Assembly: GCA_023434205.1 (NCBI GenBank)
Contig: JAEYTB010000246.1
Location: 1 to 8,631, forward strand
DNA: 8,631 nucleotides
Direction: 5' to 3'
From: Planctomycetota bacterium
GTDB lineage: Bacteria > Planctomycetota > Phycisphaerae > Phycisphaerales > UBA1924
Part shown: piece after piece, positions 6,347 to 8,631 of the stretch
Position numbering within the stretch: the first letter of the stretch is position 1
Layout of the letters: every line of letters starts with the position of its first letter
Translations under genes and position numbers: made by a program
The notes under the pieces: model-generated
Database searches by the model: none
What the model was told of the DNA's origin: nothing
The model's input: the letters and a program-made list of their open reading frames with translations, nothing else

Positions 6347-7924
6347 TTGTTCAAAGCCCTGGCCATCCTCACCCTCCTCACCTCCGCGGCGTCCGCCCAG
6401 CTCCGCCCCGATGAGGTCCTCGTCATCTACGACTCCCGCATCCCCGATAGCCTCGCGGTCGCCGAGTTCTACGCCGGCTCCGCCAAGGTCCCCGGCGGCG
6501 TGGGCAACCTCCCCCCCGCCCGCCAGGGCGTCCGCGTCTTCAACCTCGCGTCCTCCGGCGCACCCGCCACCAACCCCGGCACCATCGCCTTTATTGACTA
6601 CGTCCCGCGCCTCCGCACCCCCATCCGCGACTTCCTCGCCGCGAACAAGCTCGACCGCACCGTCCGCTGCCTCGTGATGACCAAGGGCCTGCCCCACCGC
6701 CTCGACGACAGCGACTTCGGCTCCGTCGGCGACAACCCCGGCGCCTTCGTCAACGAGTACAACGCCAACGACGTCGCCTGCGCCAGCATCGACGCCGAGC
6801 TCACCCTCCTCTGGCAGGACCACCACACCGGCGAGGCCGGCGGCCCCGCCGACAGCAAGGCCGACGGCCTCATCATCAACCCTTACTGGAAGCTCGCCGC
6901 CCCCATCGGCTCCTTCTCCACCGCCAACATCCGCACGCAGAAGTCCTTCGCCTCGGTGAATGTCGGCCCTGTCTGGGGCCTCGCCGGCACCGGCGCCACC
7001 CGCCTCACCCCCGGCGACATCTACCTCGTCACCCGTCTCGACGCGCCCACCGTGGCCGACGTCCAGGCCATGATCACCCGCGGCAAGTCCATCCTCTACA
7101 ACGTCAGCACCGACCAGCTCCTCCTCGATGAGTCCAACAGCAACGGCCTCACCGACGCCTCCGGCAACTCAGAGCTCGACAACCAGTCCTCGCTGGGCGC
7201 CCTCCGCGCCTCCGACGACTACGAGAAGACCCGCGACCTCTTCACCGCCGACGGCCGCTTCGCCCCCGCCACCATCCGCTACGACGCGCTCGCCAACGCC
7301 GCCAACTTCTTCATCGGCCCGCGCATCAGCCCCACCGGCGGCATCCTCATCACCCAGCCCGTCGCCCTGCTCGCCACCTACGGCAGCAACCACGCCGGCA
7401 CCTTCCCCACCTACAGCGGCGGCTCCACCAACCTCGTCTTCGCCGACTCCTTCCACTACGCCAACGGCGCGATCTTCAACACCATCGAGAGCTACAACGG
7501 CCGCGACTTCGGCGGCATCGGCATGGGCGCGATCCAGCAGGAGCAGTCCAGCCACTTCATCGCCGCGGGCGGCACCCTCGCCATCGGCCACGTCTGGGAG
7601 CCCCTCGCCGACACCATCGCCGACAACGAGTTCCTCGCCACCAACTTCCTCATGGGCAACCTGAGCTGGGCCGAGGCCGCCTGGACCAGCATCCCCTGCC
7701 TCTCCTGGATGCACACCGTCATCGGCGACCCCCTCGCCCGCCCCGCCCGCACCAGCGAGGACACCGACAACAACCAGCGCCCCGGCATCGGCGACGCCTA
7801 CGCCTTCGCCGCGAACCCCACCGACATCAACCGCTCCGGCGCCGCCGACACCGCCGACCGCACCCTCCTCTACCGCACCCTCCGCTTCTACGAACGCAGC
7901 GACCTGATCAACCGCAGGCCCTGA
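6347..7924 (+). CDS. TIGR03790-like secreted protein with dockerin-like C-terminus
   Basis: A 525-residue protein starting at TTG 6347; a TTG at 6302 would add 15 unlikely residues ahead of the signal peptide. Residues 1-17 are a clear signal peptide (FKALAILTLLTSAASA|Q). Family hallmarks as I recall them: LRPDEVLVIYDSRIPDSLAVAEFY (from 19), VRCLVMTKGLPHRL (106-119), DAELTLLW (149-156), YLVTRLDAPT (226-235), GSNHAG (346-351) and GDPLARP (460-466). The function of this family is unknown; it was described as restricted to genomes with exosortase sorting systems. After about 470 come two loops with D-x-D/N-x-x-G-x-x-D character (D472-D483 and D493-D504), resembling the paired calcium loops of dockerin type I domains. 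No PEP-CTERM motif or terminal membrane helix is present, so it may be secreted or attached through the dockerin-like part. The toxin-antitoxin pair starts 26 bases downstream. Confidence 0.88.
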   Translation: MFKALAILTLLTSAASAQLRPDEVLVIYDSRIPDSLAVAEFYAGSAKVPGGVGNLPPARQGVRVFNLASSGAPATNPGTIAFIDYVPRLRTPIRDFLAANKLDRTVRCLVMTKGLPHRLDDSDFGSVGDNPGAFVNEYNANDVACASIDAELTLLWQDHHTGEAGGPADSKADGLIINPYWKLAAPIGSFSTANIRTQKSFASVNVGPVWGLAGTGATRLTPGDIYLVTRLDAPTVADVQAMITRGKSILYNVSTDQLLLDESNSNGLTDASGNSELDNQSSLGALRASDDYEKTRDLFTADGRFAPATIRYDALANAANFFIGPRISPTGGILITQPVALLATYGSNHAGTFPTYSGGSTNLVFADSFHYANGAIFNTIESYNGRDFGGIGMGAIQQEQSSHFIAAGGTLAIGHVWEPLADTIADNEFLATNFLMGNLSWAEAAWTSIPCLSWMHTVIGDPLARPARTSEDTDNNQRPGIGDAYAFAANPTDINRSGAADTADRTLLYRTLRFYERSDLINRRP

Positions 7925-7950
7925 CCCCCTCAAACGGATACCCTTCCTCA

Positions 7951-8193
7951 ATGGACCGCGAGCAGGACATCAACTTTATCTACGAGGGCGGCGTGCTCCG
8001 CCCGCAAGGGCCCGTAGACCTGCCCGAAGGAACGCGCGGTGTCGCCCACATCCGTCAATCCGACGCGGGTGAAGCCCCCCTTCTAGACCTCGCACGCCTC
8101 GCGGAGACTTTCGGAAGTGCGCCCGACTGGCCCGCCGACGGCGCCGCTCAACTCGACCATTACCTCTACGGCTCTCCTAAGCACCACGAATGA
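7951..8193 (+). CDS. AF2212-like (DUF104) antitoxin
   Basis: An 80-residue protein whose first half matches the small antitoxin family PF01954/DUF104: residues 9-28 read FIYEGGVLRPQGPVDLPEGT, where the family shows A.Y..GVLRPL.PVDLPEG. In these proteins the N-terminal beta part is the DNA-binding or dimerising region and the C-terminus blocks the toxin. Here the C-terminus (about 44-80) is acidic and aromatic, ending DHYLYGSPKHHE. Its stop overlaps the toxin start by four bases (ATGA at 8190-8193), typical of translational coupling in type II modules. It probably neutralises the downstream PIN toxin and represses its own operon. No strong Shine-Dalgarno is seen before the ATG. Confidence 0.85.
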   Translation: MDREQDINFIYEGGVLRPQGPVDLPEGTRGVAHIRQSDAGEAPLLDLARLAETFGSAPDWPADGAAQLDHYLYGSPKHHE

Positions 8194-8600
8194 TCTTCAT
8201 CGATACCTCCTACCTGGTCGCGCTCGCGATCCCGCAGGACGGGCTGCATCGCAGGACCATCGCCTGGAGCAAGGCCGTCCGCGGCCCGCTCCTCACCACC
8301 GAGTTCGTCCTCGTTGAGTTCGTCAACGCTCTCTCTGCCTCCGCGCTCCGGGCGCGAGCACACATCGTGGTCGAGAGCCTCAAGACCAACCAGGCCATCC
8401 GAATCGAACCAGCATCTACCGAGCTGTGCCGCCTCGGCCTCGACTATCACAAGCGCAGACCCGACAAAGACTGGTCGCTGACGGATTGCACATCCTTCGT
8501 GACGATGACGCAGTCCGGCTCCACCGCAGCGCTGACGCACGATCTTCACTTCGAGCAGGCCGGCTTCAAAGCCCTGCTGCGGACAGACCCGCAGGGATGA
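8190..8600 (+). CDS. VapC-type PIN-domain ribonuclease toxin
   Basis: A 136-residue PIN-domain protein, the usual length for VapC toxins, which cleave RNA such as tRNA or rRNA using magnesium. The acidic site is visible: D5 (in FIDTSYLVAL), E43 (in VLVEFVNAL), D99 (in WSLTDCTSF) and D118 (in LTHDLHFEQAGF), each in its normal context. The start ATG overlaps the antitoxin stop, so translation is coupled and the toxin should be made only with its antitoxin. The gene is intact, ending in TGA at 8598-8600. Codon use is more mixed than in the neighbouring TIGR03790-like gene, compatible with acquisition by transfer, as is common for such modules. The cellular target cannot be inferred. Confidence 0.93.
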   Translation: MIFIDTSYLVALAIPQDGLHRRTIAWSKAVRGPLLTTEFVLVEFVNALSASALRARAHIVVESLKTNQAIRIEPASTELCRLGLDYHKRRPDKDWSLTDCTSFVTMTQSGSTAALTHDLHFEQAGFKALLRTDPQG

Positions 8601-8631
8601 CTAGGCCCCCGCCTTCTCGCCCCCCCTCAAC

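Noticed and set aside
6236..6826. Upstream extension of the DUF167 frame to about 294 residues
   Set aside because: The extension overlaps the divergent TIGR03790-like gene, is low-complexity Val/Gly/Ala, and the DUF167 family is normally about 97 residues with a ribosome site at the internal ATG.
8601..8631. Pyrimidine-rich end of the window as a terminator
   Set aside because: No stem-loop is visible and the sequence is cut off by the window edge.

Overview
The window is GC-rich DNA with very dense coding. The protein content suggests a planctomycete, probably of the Phycisphaerae type: a TIGR03790-like secreted protein, a paired amidohydrolase and degenerate paralogue, and a secreted hypothetical with a pseudopilin-like C-terminus. 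This is inferred from family memory and composition; no rRNA or marker gene is present.

Layout. (1) Positions 1-3375, plus strand: the 3' part of a secreted-type amidohydrolase with a complete metal site, followed after 70 bases by a smaller paralogue whose metal ligands are almost all replaced. A CTCTGTG/CACAGAG inverted repeat spans their junction and supplies part of the second gene's signal-peptide coding. (2) A 9-bp tandem repeat lies between the converging ends of the second amidohydrolase and the next gene. (3) Positions 3436-6235, minus strand, read from right to left: a DUF167/YggU-like small protein, a classical short-chain dehydrogenase/reductase (SDR), and a secreted protein of unknown function. 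An 8-bp polypyrimidine tandem repeat fills the SDR/hypothetical gap and runs into the SDR 3' end. (4) Positions 6347-8600, plus strand: a TIGR03790-like exported protein with a dockerin-like tail, started by TTG behind a strong Shine-Dalgarno sequence, then a type II toxin-antitoxin pair (AF2212-type antitoxin and VapC-type PIN toxin) with ATGA overlap.

How the genes may work together. The two amidohydrolases are the only clear functional pair besides the toxin-antitoxin module; the second probably lost catalysis and may be a partner or binding subunit. The minus-strand genes may be co-transcribed (gaps of 81 and about 70 bases) but show no obvious shared pathway.

A window-wide feature is that the plus strand is C-rich whichever strand is coding, so plus-strand genes end codons in C and the SDR and DUF167 genes end them in G. 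No tRNA, rRNA, CRISPR, insertion sequence or clear hairpin terminator was seen, and no gene-free stretch exceeds about 110 bases. I see no convincing wholly new multi-gene system; the amidohydrolase pair with its junction repeat is the strongest lead.
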